Of a stretch of DNA of 48,776 nucleotides, positions 25,657-34,800 are shown one piece after another; positions within the stretch are counted from its first letter, which is position 1; each line of letters starts with the position of its first letter. The DNA comes from Verrucomicrobiota bacterium (GTDB lineage Bacteria > Verrucomicrobiota > Verrucomicrobiia > Limisphaerales > SIBE01), in NCBI GenBank assembly GCA_016871515.1, contig VHDE01000040.1, forward strand, positions 1 to 48,776. The letters are read 5' to 3'. The position numbers were made by a program, and so were the translations under genes. The notes below the pieces were generated by a model that was not told the origin of the DNA, ran no database searches, and worked only from the letters and a program-made list of their open reading frames with translations.

Positions 25657-27723
25657 GCTCGCTTAAGACAAGAGCGGAGTTTACTGAACCGGAACGCTAC
25701 GAACTGGACGAGGGTCCGTCGTATCATTTCGAGATCAGTCGGCGCAACTTCGTCCAGGTGGTTGGCGCGGGCCTTCTAATCTCTGTGGCGGCGCGGCCGG
25801 TCCTTGCGCAAAGGTCCGGAGCCGGCGGCAACCAATCAGCCAATCTTGCCGAACGGCTGCACATCGGAGCCGATGGCCAAATCACTCTTTTCACGAGCAA
25901 AGTCGAAGTCGGCCAAGGCTCGCGGACACAACTCACGCAAGCGGCCGCCGAAGAACTCCGCGCGCCTGTGAACCGGATTCGGCTGATCATGGCTGACACA
26001 GCGCAAGGGCCGAACGACGGCGGCACCGCCGGAAGCCGGACGACACCGGCCACGGTGCCTGCTATTCGCAAGGCCTGCGCGGCGGCTCGCCAGCTTCTGA
26101 TCGACACCGCGGCCAGCGCGTTCCAGGTCGATGCCAAAGATTTGACCGTTCAGGACGCCAAGGTAGAAGGACTCGGTTCGGGGCGGCAGTTTAGCTATGC
26201 CGATCTCGCGAGCGAGAAACACGCGGCTGTGCTCAAGCGCCAAATTGCGCCGGACGTCAATGTCACTAAAGTATCCCAATGGCGAGTGCTTGGCGCCTCG
26301 CTGCCGCGAGTGGATGCTTCAGCCATTGTCACCGGGGCTCATCAGTATCCCTCGGATATCATTCGTCCCGGAATGCTTTACGGCAAAGTGCTGCGGCCTC
26401 CGTCGTACGGCGCCAGGTTGACTGAGATTGACCTTGCTTCTGCAAACGCCAAAGCCGATGTGACCGCTCTGCGCGACGGGGACTTCGTCGGATTCGCCGC
26501 GCCAAGTTCTTTGGCCGCGGAACAAGCGCGCGACGAAGCTGGAAAGACGGCCAAGTGGACGACCGCCGAGAATCCTTCGAGCGATGAACTTTACGCTTAT
26601 CTTCGCGCCCATTCTTTGTCGCAACGCCCGCGCCGCGACATCAAAGGTTCGCCCGACAACGCATTCAAGAACGCGAGCAAAGTTTTGCGCGAGAGTTGCC
26701 ACATTGCTTACATCCAGCACGCGCCAATGGAGCCGCGGGCAGCCGTCGCTGAATGGACCGATGGGAATCTGACCGTGTGGACCGGGAGCCAGCAACCCGC
26801 GCGCGTGCGGGAAGAGTTGGCGCGATCATTGCGGGTTCCTTCGGAACGCGTTCGGGTGATTATTCCAGACACGGGCGGCGGCTTTGGCGGCGAAGAAGCC
26901 AGTTGCGGTGCGTTGGACGCGCGAAGAGGAATTCACTTGGGCTTACTGTCGCCCCGCCGAGGTCATCGACGTCGCCGGCGGACTGGATTCAAACGGCGCG
27001 TTGGTCACCTGGGAACATGTCAATTTCTTGTCTGGGGCGTCCGCGATCGCCACGCCATACCAAATTCCCAACACAGCCACCGAATTCAAATCATGCCAAT
27101 CGCCGTTGCGTGTCGGCTCGTATCGGGCGTTGGCCTCGACGGCCAATGCCTTCGCCCGCGAATCGATGATGGATGAGCTGGCCGCCGCGGCCGGCCTTGA
27201 TCCACTCGAATTTCGGCTGCGCCATTTGACGAACGAACGTTTACGAGCTGTCCTTGTGACTGCAGCCGAGCGGTTCGGATGGAAAAGCCGGTGGAAGAAG
27301 AATGCTTCAGCGTAAAAGATTGGCGTTGAGTTGGCCTGCGGAATCGAGAAGGCTTCTTATGCAGCTTGCTGCGTGAAACTTGAAATCGATGAGCGCGCCA
27401 AGACTTTCAAAGTGTTGAATGTTTGCGAAGCCTACGAGTGCGGCGCAATCCAGAATCCAGTGAACCTTAAAGCGCAAGTCGAAGGATGCATTATTCCGGG
27501 GCTCGGCGGCGCTCTCCGCGAAGAGATGCGTTTCAAAGATGGCAAGGTTCTGAATCCGCGCTTTTCGCAATATCATGTTTCGCGGTTTCGAGACGTTCCG
27601 GAGATTGAGACGGTGCTGGTCAACCGGCCAGACCTGCCATCGGAAGGCGCCGGAGAAACGCCGATTATTGGGATTGCGCCAGCCATTGCGAACGCGCTTT
27701 TCAACGCGACACAAACGCTCTAG
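25653..27723 (+). pseudogene. Molybdopterin-binding subunit of aldehyde oxidase/isoquinoline oxidoreductase type, broken
   Basis: The large subunit binds the Mo cofactor and oxidises an N-heterocycle or aldehyde. The N-terminus has a Tat signal (SRRNFVQVVGAGLLISVAA), so the complex would be periplasmic, as in IorB. Frame one runs to about 26895 with KVEVGQGSRTQLTQAAAEEL, NDGGTAGSRTTPATVPA and IPDTGGGFGG. About 15-20 residues after GGGFGG are missing, and the second frame starts at AAKKPVAVRWTREEEFTWAY, continuing to PLEFRLRHLTNERLRAVL. A TAA at 27313-27315 is in frame, after which GVELACGIEKASYAACC, GLGGALREEMRF and GAGETPIIGIAPAIANALF follow. One deletion/shift and one stop remain; the end is also shortened by about 8 residues. 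Confidence 0.87.
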
Positions 27724-28547
27724 AGGTCCTGGTGCCGGATCAATCGAACACTGCGCGCCTGCACGAGGCTGCGAACGCGCGGGCTGATCAATGCGTCGAG
27801 TTCGGTTCTAAACTCATCGAGCGAGGGATGCGAGTAAAGCTCGGAAACTCCGGCCGGGAGGCGTGGCAAGAGCTTCAAAAGATATTCTTCATCGACCTGA
27901 CCATTCTGCAAGAGGCCGAATACAGCGCGCGTGTATCGAATGTTTTTCTTCCGTAAACTTGACGCGGCCCTCCAGCTTAGAATGAGAAAGACCAACCAGT
28001 GACTGATTCGATAGATCCAGCGGCCGCGAGCAATCCGGGCGTTCAACCAAAGCGGGTCGCGTGTGAGCCGAACCGCGCTTAGCCGCCACAGTTTCGCGTT
28101 CTGCATCAAGAGAGCAAAAACGGTCGGATGCAAATGTAAATTCAAATGGCCGTTCACGTGATCCAGGACCAAACCAGTCTCGTGGAATCTTTGAAACTGC
28201 GCTTCTAATTCGCGCTGCAATTGAGGGCGCAAACGCCGTTGGAAGAAGTAAGCGGCTCCGGTCTTGACAGGAGTTTCTCGGAAATGGCCGGAGCTATCGA
28301 CCAGATCGGGAATTTCGTTGCGCGGCAATGCGGAACGGCCGCAGACCAAGGTGAGATGCAACCCAACACCCAGACGTGGGTTCTGCCGCGCCAATTCGAC
28401 CGCTTCCGCGGCGGCGCTGCCGTTTACCATCAAGCTGGCCGTTGTGAGGATTCCTTCGCCATGAGCGCGAATGACAGCGCGGTTGATGGCGTGGGATCGA
28501 CCGAAATCATCCGCGTTGACGATCAAGCGCCTGTCAACGGACCCCAT
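27720..28547 (-). CDS. hpnK: HpnK / ChbG-family deacetylase of the hopanoid operon
   Basis: A 275-residue metal-dependent deacetylase-fold protein. Typical motifs: LIVNADDFGRSHAINRAVIRA (NADDFG 11-16 binds metal), LTTASLMVNGSAAAEA, GVGLHLTLVCG and DHVNGHLNLHLHPTVF with the His-x3-His ligands. It overlaps the end of hpnD by 14 bases on the minus strand, the order found in hopanoid clusters, where this family is named HpnK though its substrate is unsettled. ChbG members deacetylate chitooligosaccharides; hopanoid-associated ones may act on glycosylated hopanoids. Complete, starts at MGSVDRRL. It converges with the broken Mo-subunit gene (4-base overlap). Confidence 0.86.
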   Translation of the reverse strand: MGSVDRRLIVNADDFGRSHAINRAVIRAHGEGILTTASLMVNGSAAAEAVELARQNPRLGVGLHLTLVCGRSALPRNEIPDLVDSSGHFRETPVKTGAAYFFQRRLRPQLQRELEAQFQRFHETGLVLDHVNGHLNLHLHPTVFALLMQNAKLWRLSAVRLTRDPLWLNARIARGRWIYRISHWLVFLILSWRAASSLRKKNIRYTRAVFGLLQNGQVDEEYLLKLLPRLPAGVSELYSHPSLDEFRTELDALISPRVRSLVQARSVRLIRHQDL

Positions 28548-29403
28548 AATTCGGGACCAAAGCGCCAGTCCAGACCCGATACCAAGTTCTGAAAATGAGA
28601 AACAGTTTCTGGCCTTTGCTCAAGCGTGTTGGCCCCGAATCAAAAACATTGAAACGCCGGCGTTCGAGTTTTTCCAACAAGCGCCAATAAACCGAGCCCA
28701 TCAACTCAGCTGGCGCCATCGAGCGGCGGTCGATCGCAGGGAGGGCTTCGCGGGCTTGCAGATAAAAGCAGTGCGCGCGTTGGGCAACATTTTCGGCGAG
28801 GTGATAAAACCGCTCTGAGTACTGCCCTCGCAGGATTTCTGCGGGCTTTACCTGAAAACGCTCGAGTTCGGAGAGCGGCAAATAGATCCGGTCGCGTTCG
28901 GCATCACTGCGCACGTCGCGCAGAATGTTCGTCAATTGCAGCGCTTTGCCGAGATGAACCGCGTAATCATGGCATTTGGGATCGCGAAAACCGAAGATTT
29001 CAATACTGAGCAGGCCCACGACCGAAGCGACGCGATAACAGTACTGTTCGAGTTCTTCGTGCGTTCGATACCGTTTGATGTCCAAATCCATCTCCACGCC
29101 GCGAAGCAGCTCCTGGAACAAAGAATAAGGCAACTTGTGGCGGGCGATGAATGGCTGCAGTTCGCGCACAACTCCCAATTGCGGAACCTGTCCTGAGCAA
29201 GCTGTTTGAATATCAGCACGCCAAGCCGCGAGGCAGGCGCGACGTTCATCGACCGGCCGCGATTCTTCATCCGCAATATCATCCACCGCACGGCAGAAAG
29301 CATAGAGGGCGGCCATTCCTTCGCGCTTCGGCTTGGGAAGGAGGATAAAAGCCAGCGCCAAATTGGAAGCACTCTTGCGGGTAATCGACTCGCTGAGTTG
29401 CAT
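28534..29403 (-). CDS. hpnD: Presqualene diphosphate / squalene synthase HpnD
   Basis: Joins two farnesyl diphosphates on the route to squalene and hopanoids at the membrane. The 289-residue protein has the first Asp-rich motif AFCRAVDDIADE (about 35-46) and the second one NILRDVRSDAERDRIYLP, both for Mg-diphosphate binding, plus YSLFQELLRGVEMDL and YCYRVASVVGLL. The length and the C-terminal basic stretch match the HpnD branch rather than the longer eukaryotic squalene synthases. hpnK follows with overlapping frames, which supports the hopanoid assignment; hpnC and hpnE are not in the window, so the pathway may be completed elsewhere. Confidence 0.88.
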   Translation of the reverse strand: MQLSESITRKSASNLALAFILLPKPKREGMAALYAFCRAVDDIADEESRPVDERRACLAAWRADIQTACSGQVPQLGVVRELQPFIARHKLPYSLFQELLRGVEMDLDIKRYRTHEELEQYCYRVASVVGLLSIEIFGFRDPKCHDYAVHLGKALQLTNILRDVRSDAERDRIYLPLSELERFQVKPAEILRGQYSERFYHLAENVAQRAHCFYLQAREALPAIDRRSMAPAELMGSVYWRLLEKLERRRFNVFDSGPTRLSKGQKLFLIFRTWYRVWTGALVPNYGVR

Positions 29404-29409
29404 TGTCCC

Positions 29410-29796
29410 TCAGGAGGGCTCGGTCGATTCTTCCGTCCGCGCCGGCGACAGGCCGCCGGTTTCGGCCAGCGTGGGATTTCGGCTGCGGTGACTGCGGCGT
29501 TTATACCGGTATTTATAGCGACGCCGCACATCGACCGGCTCCTCCGCTGGCTCTTCTTCTTGGTCCGTGGAAGCGCTGTCGCGGTAAACCTTCTGGCCGC
29601 CGCCACGCCGCTTTTTCGGTTTGTAGTTCCGCATGTATTTCGCCCAAAGGACTAGGACGAGAAGAACCGTGAGCGCGGCAACGACAATCAAGAGAATGTC
29701 GGACATGAGGAGGCCGGGAACCTTGCTAATGGGCTGGCCCTGGACCTGTATTCCAATTTGGCCCAGCATCAACAATTCCTGAACCTGACCGGTCAT
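29410..29796 (-). CDS. Small single-span membrane protein with basic tail
   Basis: 128 residues: an N-terminal soluble part, one strong transmembrane helix (about residues 30-50, MSDILLIVVAALTVLLVLVLW) and a cytoplasmic-looking tail rich in Lys/Arg (KYMRNYKPKKRRGG, RRRYKYRYKRRSHRSR) broken by an acidic stretch (STDQEEEPAEEP). Such basic tails may bind nucleic acid or phospholipid. It overlaps the response-regulator stop by 4 bases (ATGA), so it is translated with the two-component system. It is not a family I can name. Located 6 bases after hpnD, all on the minus strand, so read-through into hpnD-hpnK is possible. Confidence 0.75.
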   Translation of the reverse strand: MTGQVQELLMLGQIGIQVQGQPISKVPGLLMSDILLIVVAALTVLLVLVLWAKYMRNYKPKKRRGGGQKVYRDSASTDQEEEPAEEPVDVRRRYKYRYKRRSHRSRNPTLAETGGLSPARTEESTEPS

Positions 29797-31223
29797 CGGG
29801 AAGCGTCCTTTCCGTTTGCGCCCACAGCGTCCTCATCAATAGCGGTATCGGCGCTGATATTCAAGCGTTGCATGCGATAGCGGAGCGCATGGCGGCTGAT
29901 CTTCAACTGCTCCGCGGTTTTCGTCAGGCTGAAATGATTCTGTTCGAGAATATTCGTGATCAACTCGCGCTCGAAGTTCGCCATCGATTCATCTAGCGAG
30001 ACCACGCTCGCCGACGTTGTGGCGTCTCCTTTGCGCAGGCGCGCCTCCAAACGAAAGTCTGGCAAATTGGCCGCTTGAATTTCCTCGGTTACTTCCAGGA
30101 TCACCGCGCGCTCGATGACATTGCGGAGTTCGCGCACGTTGCCCGGCCAGTGATGCGATAGGAGCAGGGCCTGCGCGGTTTTGGAAAGCGACTTGATATG
30201 CTTGTTCATCGCGAGGTTGAAGTGCCTGAGAAAATGCTCGGCGAGCAAGATGATGTCCTGGTCGCGTTCCCGCAACGGGGGCGGTTGAAACTGAACGACG
30301 TTCAGCCGGTGAAACAGATCCTCGCGAAAATGATTGTCCCGGATCGCCTCGATGATGTCGCGATTCGTCGCAGCAATCAGGCGGACATCGACGCGCAATT
30401 CCTGGTTCCCGCCCACGCGCGTGAATGTTCCGTCTTCCAGAAAGCGAAGCAACTTCGCCTGCAAAGGCCGGCTCATGTCACCGATCTCATCGAGGAAGAT
30501 TGTCCCGCTGTCCGCTTCCTCGACCCGTCCATGTTTCTGCTTGAGCGCCCCTGTAAACGCGCCCTTTTCATGCCCGAACAATTCACTTTCGAGCAGCATC
30601 TCTGGGATCGCGGCGCAATTAATCCGGACATAGTTTCCCTCGCGGCGGCGGCTTAAACTATGCAATGCGCCGGCAATCAATTCTTTGCCGGTGCCACTCT
30701 CGCCGAGAATCAAAACCGTCGCGTTGGTCGGAGCGACAGTCTGAATGAGCTGGCGGAGATCGCGGATTTTCGGCGATTCTCCGATGATCTGATCCAGGCG
30801 GTAAGGTTCGCCGGCGCGAGCTCGCAAGGCCGCGTTTTCCATGAGCAGCCGATGCCGTTCGGCGCAACGCGCGACCGCGTGCAGGAGCTCCTCCGGAGCG
30901 AAAGGCTTGGCAAGATAATCGATGGCGCCCGCCTTGATGGCTTCGACCGCCAATTTCGGTGTGGCATAGGCGGTAATCATTAGCACGGGCAGGTTAGGCC
31001 AGCGGTTGCGGAGATGTCCGAGGAATTCGTAGCCGCTCATCCCTCCCAGGCGAGCATCCGTGATGACCATAAAGAATTGTTCCTGTTCCAGAAGGCGCAA
31101 AGCGGCTTCCGCCGAGTCAGCGGCGCGGAATTGATATCCCTCCTCCTCCATCACGGCTTCCAGAGAGAGGCGCATGTTCTTTTCGTCATCAACGACGAGC
31201 AATGGCGGCATGGTTCCCATCAT
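29793..31223 (-). CDS. Sigma-54-dependent NtrC-family response regulator
   Basis: Activates sigma-54 promoters when phosphorylated. 476 residues in the usual order: receiver domain (VVDDEK with Asp12-Asp13, phospho-acceptor Asp56 in ITDARLGG, Lys107 in YLAKPF), AAA+ domain with Walker A GESGTGKE (174-181), the sigma-54 contact loop GAFTGA (221-226), Walker B IFLDEIGD, the arginine finger area (FREDLFHRLNVV) and PGNVRELRN, then a FIS-type helix-turn-helix (SLTKTAEQLKISRHALRYRM). It overlaps the upstream histidine kinase by 4 bases, which marks a cognate pair. The target genes are not evident; no -24/-12 promoter was recognised. Confidence 0.95.
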   Translation of the reverse strand: MMGTMPPLLVVDDEKNMRLSLEAVMEEEGYQFRAADSAEAALRLLEQEQFFMVITDARLGGMSGYEFLGHLRNRWPNLPVLMITAYATPKLAVEAIKAGAIDYLAKPFAPEELLHAVARCAERHRLLMENAALRARAGEPYRLDQIIGESPKIRDLRQLIQTVAPTNATVLILGESGTGKELIAGALHSLSRRREGNYVRINCAAIPEMLLESELFGHEKGAFTGALKQKHGRVEEADSGTIFLDEIGDMSRPLQAKLLRFLEDGTFTRVGGNQELRVDVRLIAATNRDIIEAIRDNHFREDLFHRLNVVQFQPPPLRERDQDIILLAEHFLRHFNLAMNKHIKSLSKTAQALLLSHHWPGNVRELRNVIERAVILEVTEEIQAANLPDFRLEARLRKGDATTSASVVSLDESMANFERELITNILEQNHFSLTKTAEQLKISRHALRYRMQRLNISADTAIDEDAVGANGKDASR

Positions 31224-32593
31224 CGGCGAAGTTTCATTATGGTTTTAGCGGGCAAGTTTATAGTGAACAGCGTTCCCTTTCCAAGTTCGGATTGGGCTGC
31301 AACGGTACCACCATAAATCTCCGTGTTGTGCTTGACAATAGCCAGTCCTAATCCGGTGCCTTTTTCTTTGGTTGTAAAGTAAGGCTCAAATATCTTCGAA
31401 AGCTTCTCCGCGGGAATGCCGGGCCCATCGTCGGCGATGGTAACAATGACCATGTAACCGTCGCCAAATTGAGTCGTGACCTGAACGTTGCCCTTGCCAT
31501 CCATGGCCTCACGAGCGTTTTGCAGAATATTCACGAACACCTCCGAAAGGTGGCTGCGCTGCATCAACAGAGGCGGCAAGGCCGCGGCGTATTCGCGATG
31601 GATTTTCACATCGTACTTCGCTCCGGCAGGGAAAACCATATCAATGGCCCGGTCCAATTCTTCCGCCACATCCAGCCGCTCGACTTTGCCGTCGGAAAGC
31701 CGCGCATATCCCATTAATTCGGTAATGATGCGGTCGGACCGATCGACCTCTTCGCGGATGATGCGGATTTGTTGAGTGATCGTCTTCCCTTCTTTGACGG
31801 TCCGCTGGAGAGTAAAGGCGGCATTGTTGATAATCCCTAGCGGGTTCTTCAATTGGTGTGCGATCTCGGCAGCCAGCCGGCCCGTGGCTTGCAATTGTTC
31901 CTGGCGCAGCATGTACTCCCGGGCTTCGGATTCAGCCACTCGCTGTTTATCGAACAGCACCTGAACCCCGTAACAGCAAACCGTCATCAGAATTAACATG
32001 CACAAACGCAGCGATGGTTCGGTCACCATGTCTTGCGGTCCCTGATCGATCGCCGCCAGCAAGGTCAGGTCCATCAATTGGTACTGCCATTGATTGGCGC
32101 TGCGATCGACCACTCCGGCCAGAAGGTAACAGAGGGTTACAATCAGATTGAGCGCGATCTGCCGTGACGCTACTGAATTGCTGACCGCATTGCGAATAAT
32201 CAATCCGGGAAAAGCCCAGTACAACACACTGTCAAACCCACCGGTCACCACCGTCAACGCACCGAGAAACAGCGCGTCAATCCAGCCAATGTGAAAAACC
32301 ACGCGCTGAATCCAGCGCACGGGCAATTGGCGCATGCCCAGGAACATGGCGGCCGCCCCTGTGTTCGCCACGAGATAAACAAGGTAAAACCGGCGGATGA
32401 TGTCCCATTCGCCTTCGCGCGGTGGCGCATCACCTGTTGCGTCGATTACGCCATTCGTCTCGTGAAGCCAATTCGAGAAGAACAAATAGTAAAACAGCAT
32501 TCCCAGGGTCGCCGCCTTGACCGGCAGCCCAAGGTCCCGTTCCATATGCCGAATACGGGAAGTTTGATGGACCAAGTCGGGGGCTTGGACCAT
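31220..32593 (-). CDS. Membrane sensor histidine kinase
   Basis: The sensor partner of the overlapping NtrC-type regulator. The N-terminal half has about six transmembrane helices (for example AATLGMLFYYLFFSNWL, WIDALFLGALTVVTGG, LCMLILMTVCCYGVQVLF), followed by a short coiled segment, the phospho-acceptor box EIAHQLKNPLGIINNAAF, the N box VFVNILQNAREAMD, and G boxes ADDGPGIPAEKL, PYFTTKEKGTGLGLAIVK. About 457 residues. The start is uncertain: ATG 32593 avoids overlap with the upstream coaC gene, while an open frame extends to 32725. No sensor domain such as PAS is seen, so the signal is probably membrane-linked. Confidence 0.9.
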   Translation of the reverse strand: MVQAPDLVHQTSRIRHMERDLGLPVKAATLGMLFYYLFFSNWLHETNGVIDATGDAPPREGEWDIIRRFYLVYLVANTGAAAMFLGMRQLPVRWIQRVVFHIGWIDALFLGALTVVTGGFDSVLYWAFPGLIIRNAVSNSVASRQIALNLIVTLCYLLAGVVDRSANQWQYQLMDLTLLAAIDQGPQDMVTEPSLRLCMLILMTVCCYGVQVLFDKQRVAESEAREYMLRQEQLQATGRLAAEIAHQLKNPLGIINNAAFTLQRTVKEGKTITQQIRIIREEVDRSDRIITELMGYARLSDGKVERLDVAEELDRAIDMVFPAGAKYDVKIHREYAAALPPLLMQRSHLSEVFVNILQNAREAMDGKGNVQVTTQFGDGYMVIVTIADDGPGIPAEKLSKIFEPYFTTKEKGTGLGLAIVKHNTEIYGGTVAAQSELGKGTLFTINLPAKTIMKLRR

Positions 32594-32646
32594 CAATAAA
32601 CGCGGAAGCTCTTGGAGCGATAACCTGCGCACAACGATCAAACTCG

Positions 32647-33270
32647 TTAACCAGATAGCATTTCCAATGCCCTGGCGGCGATCTTGTCCACTGCCCAAAG
32701 ACGGCCCAAGCCTTCGTAACCGCAAGAAAGCATCCCTTTCTCGGGACCAATAAACTCAACCCCGCGTTCCTTTAGAAGAGCGACATTCCTCTGCGTGGCG
32801 GGATGACTCCACATCTTGCCATTCATGGCAGGAGCGACGAGCACCTGGGCTTTCGGATTGAGCGCCAACGCGATGCACGTCAAAGCATCATCCGCCAAAC
32901 CGTGGGCCAGCTTGGCTAAATTATTTGCCGTGGCGGGCGCGACCAGCAACAAGTCCGCCTCATCCGCCAAGCGGACGTGGGTTGGTTTCCAACCTTCCTC
33001 TTCGTCGTAAAGGTCGGTTATGACGGGATGACGCGAGAGCGTTTTGAAAGGGAGCGGAGTAATGAACCGCAGCGCGTCGGCTGTCATCACGACGTGCACG
33101 CCGTAGTTTGATTTGGCGAGCAGGCTGGCCAAATCGGCTGCTTTGTAGGCGGCGATTGAGCCGGTGACGCCTAAGACAATTGTTTTACGTTCGGGTTCGA
33201 TAGTGATGCAAGCTGCCCTAAGTGCGTCGCTGAAACAACCTTTTATCGTGAGTGAAGTTTGGCGTTGCAA
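32647..33270 (-). CDS. coaC: Phosphopantothenoylcysteine decarboxylase (CoaC-type flavoprotein)
   Basis: Decarboxylates phosphopantothenoylcysteine in coenzyme A synthesis, using FMN. Motifs: IVLGVTGSIAAYKAADLASL, VHVVMTADALRFITP, HVRLADEADLLLVAPATANNLAK (FMN and substrate binding), APAMNGKMW and MLSCGYEGLGRL. It lacks the C-terminal CoaB synthetase domain of the bifunctional Dfp, so CoaB must be separate. The start is unclear: the conserved part begins at KTIVLGV, with no ATG or GTG close by; the in-frame TTG at 33270 is the nearest start that does not overlap the neighbouring gene. It is 53 bases ahead of the histidine kinase gene on the same strand, hence possibly the first operon gene. 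Confidence 0.85.
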   Translation of the reverse strand: MQRQTSLTIKGCFSDALRAACITIEPERKTIVLGVTGSIAAYKAADLASLLAKSNYGVHVVMTADALRFITPLPFKTLSRHPVITDLYDEEEGWKPTHVRLADEADLLLVAPATANNLAKLAHGLADDALTCIALALNPKAQVLVAPAMNGKMWSHPATQRNVALLKERGVEFIGPEKGMLSCGYEGLGRLWAVDKIAARALEMLSG

Positions 33271-33331
33271 ATCAAAACCCGAAATTCGAAACAACTCCAA
33301 AATTCTAATTGCGAAATGCTGATTTATTCTT

Positions 33332-34490
33332 TCAGCCAGACGATTTCGCTGGCGCTGCTGCTCCAAACAGCCCCTCGACATCGAGTTCAACGCCTTTGTT
33401 CATTCGCCAGGCTTGGAGGAGGGCAAATGCAATGATCGTCAGTCGGATGATATTCTGGAATCCACCCATAAACGGAATGGCACAGGCAAAAGCAAAAAGG
33501 ATGGCCATAGCTTTAAGGAGTTTCCAAAGAGATGGCGTCCTCGGGTGGCTGTCGAGGGCAGGCGACGGAGAAATGCCTTTGGGCGAGCCACGATCCGTAA
33601 GAGAATAGCCGTTGGGTGCGTTCGTGGGCGTGGCGCCAATTTCGCGTGCCCTTGCCTGCGTTCCGGCGCTTTGCAGCATAAGCGGAATATACGTCGAGAC
33701 GATGGCGCCGTACGTAAGAACAACCGCCGTCACCTGATAGAACCTGCCGCCTCGCCCCTGGCTTCCGCGCCTGACGGCCCAACCGACCAGCCGGCCAATT
33801 AGAATTGCGACGAGACCAAACTGGTATCCAGTCACGCCCGTAATCGCACACCAAATGTTCGCGCCCAAGATAGCGGCCAACAGACCGAAACCGAGCGCCC
33901 GCGCCACGCGCGCGATTCGAGAACTTCCGATCCAGGCTTGTCGAATCTGGTCTGCACAATTCGAGCAAGTGTTTACTGCCGTTGACGCGATAGTAAGCGG
34001 CGCTGATCGGAACTTGGCAAACCGAGCAAGTCACCACAGTGCTCGATTTGTCAGTTGACCCCGGTTCTGTTTGGTCAGTTATTTGTGGGGCTGCGAGTGA
34101 CTCGGTCTGAATTGTCGGCGCCGAAGACGCCGGAATCGTTGCGACGGTCGGCTCGCAAGCCAAGCCATCGATCCAACCCTCGCACTTCAGCGAAGGAATT
34201 ATCCAGCCAGAGGTGATCTTGGCGCGCACTTCAGATGGGGCGCCTCGCGCGTTGGATGAATGAAGGAATGCCAAAGAAGGCGCCGGCAGCGGCGCCGAGG
34301 GCGACTTCCAAGCTGCGCTCCAGAAATGTTCGGCGAGTCAGAATATTGCCGCTCGCGGCTCTCTGCCATCGGAGACAACAGTCCTGGCATCGACGCCGGC
34401 TGCCAGCAGGCATCCGGGGCAGAAGCCGTGCGGGAAATCTTCGGGAATAGCGGCGCCGCAGTTCGGGCAGATTCGCGTTTGAGCCATCAT
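33332..34490 (-). pseudogene. Zinc-ribbon membrane protein, fragmented over several frames
   Basis: From ATG 34490 the frame begins MMAQTRICPNCGAAIPEDFP and FCPGCLL, a zinc ribbon with two CxxC pairs, then stops. A second frame (to 34231) gives RRTFLERSLEVALGAAAGAFFGIPSF, and the first frame resumes with IIPSLKCEGWIDG. It reaches a second ribbon: VTCSVCQVPISAAYYRVNGS. An extra A in AGTAAACACTTG (about 33980) then moves the frame; without it NTCSNCADQIRQAWIGSSRI would follow, which leads directly into the last frame (33907-33332) with membrane helices such as LGFGLLAAILGANIWCAITG. So two zinc ribbons, a Pro/Thr-rich linker and about five helices, probably one gene. Its function is unknown and whether the upstream part is a separate gene is uncertain. 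Confidence 0.55.
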
Positions 34491-34557
34491 CGCTTCAGTT
34501 GTTGCCATCACCTTCTACAAAGGCAAATGCCCGCCAACCTTACGGAGTTTCTTAACG

Positions 34558-34679
34558 GTAGCGCAGACTTTCCAGTCTGCGGGTTCGGGTGACTTTCCAG
34601 TCACCCGTCTTGAGGTTTCATGCTGTTCGCTGCGGGACAGGAATGTCCCGCAGCCCGCAGACTGGAAAGTCTGCGCTAC
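34558..34679. repeat. Nested palindrome array with perfect 26-base outer arms
   Basis: The outer arms 34558-34583 and 34654-34679 are perfect reverse complements over 26 bases (GTAGCGCAGACTTTCCAGTC plus TGCGGG). Each arm is itself a palindrome (CGCAGACT-TTCC-AGTCTGCG). Between them lie two further palindromes, CGGGTGACTTTCCAGTCACC (about 34586-34605) and CTGCGGGACAGGAATGTCCC plus GCAG (34630-34653). It fills most of the gap between the divergent zinc-ribbon and GH-like genes; 34680-34800 has nothing further. Confidence 0.85.
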
Positions 34680-34800
34680 GAGGATCATGGGTTATTGCTC
34701 TCTCTAATTCAATGACGACGGAAAGCTTTGGTTTTTAACTTGGCCAAAGCGGAAAAGGTTTGGATGTTTCAATCGCCGTCACATAGGATGCTCAAAAGCC

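Noticed and set aside
30198..30656. Long open frames opposite the NtrC regulator and other minus-strand genes
   Set aside because: They are complements of strongly conserved coding sequence with no motifs of their own.
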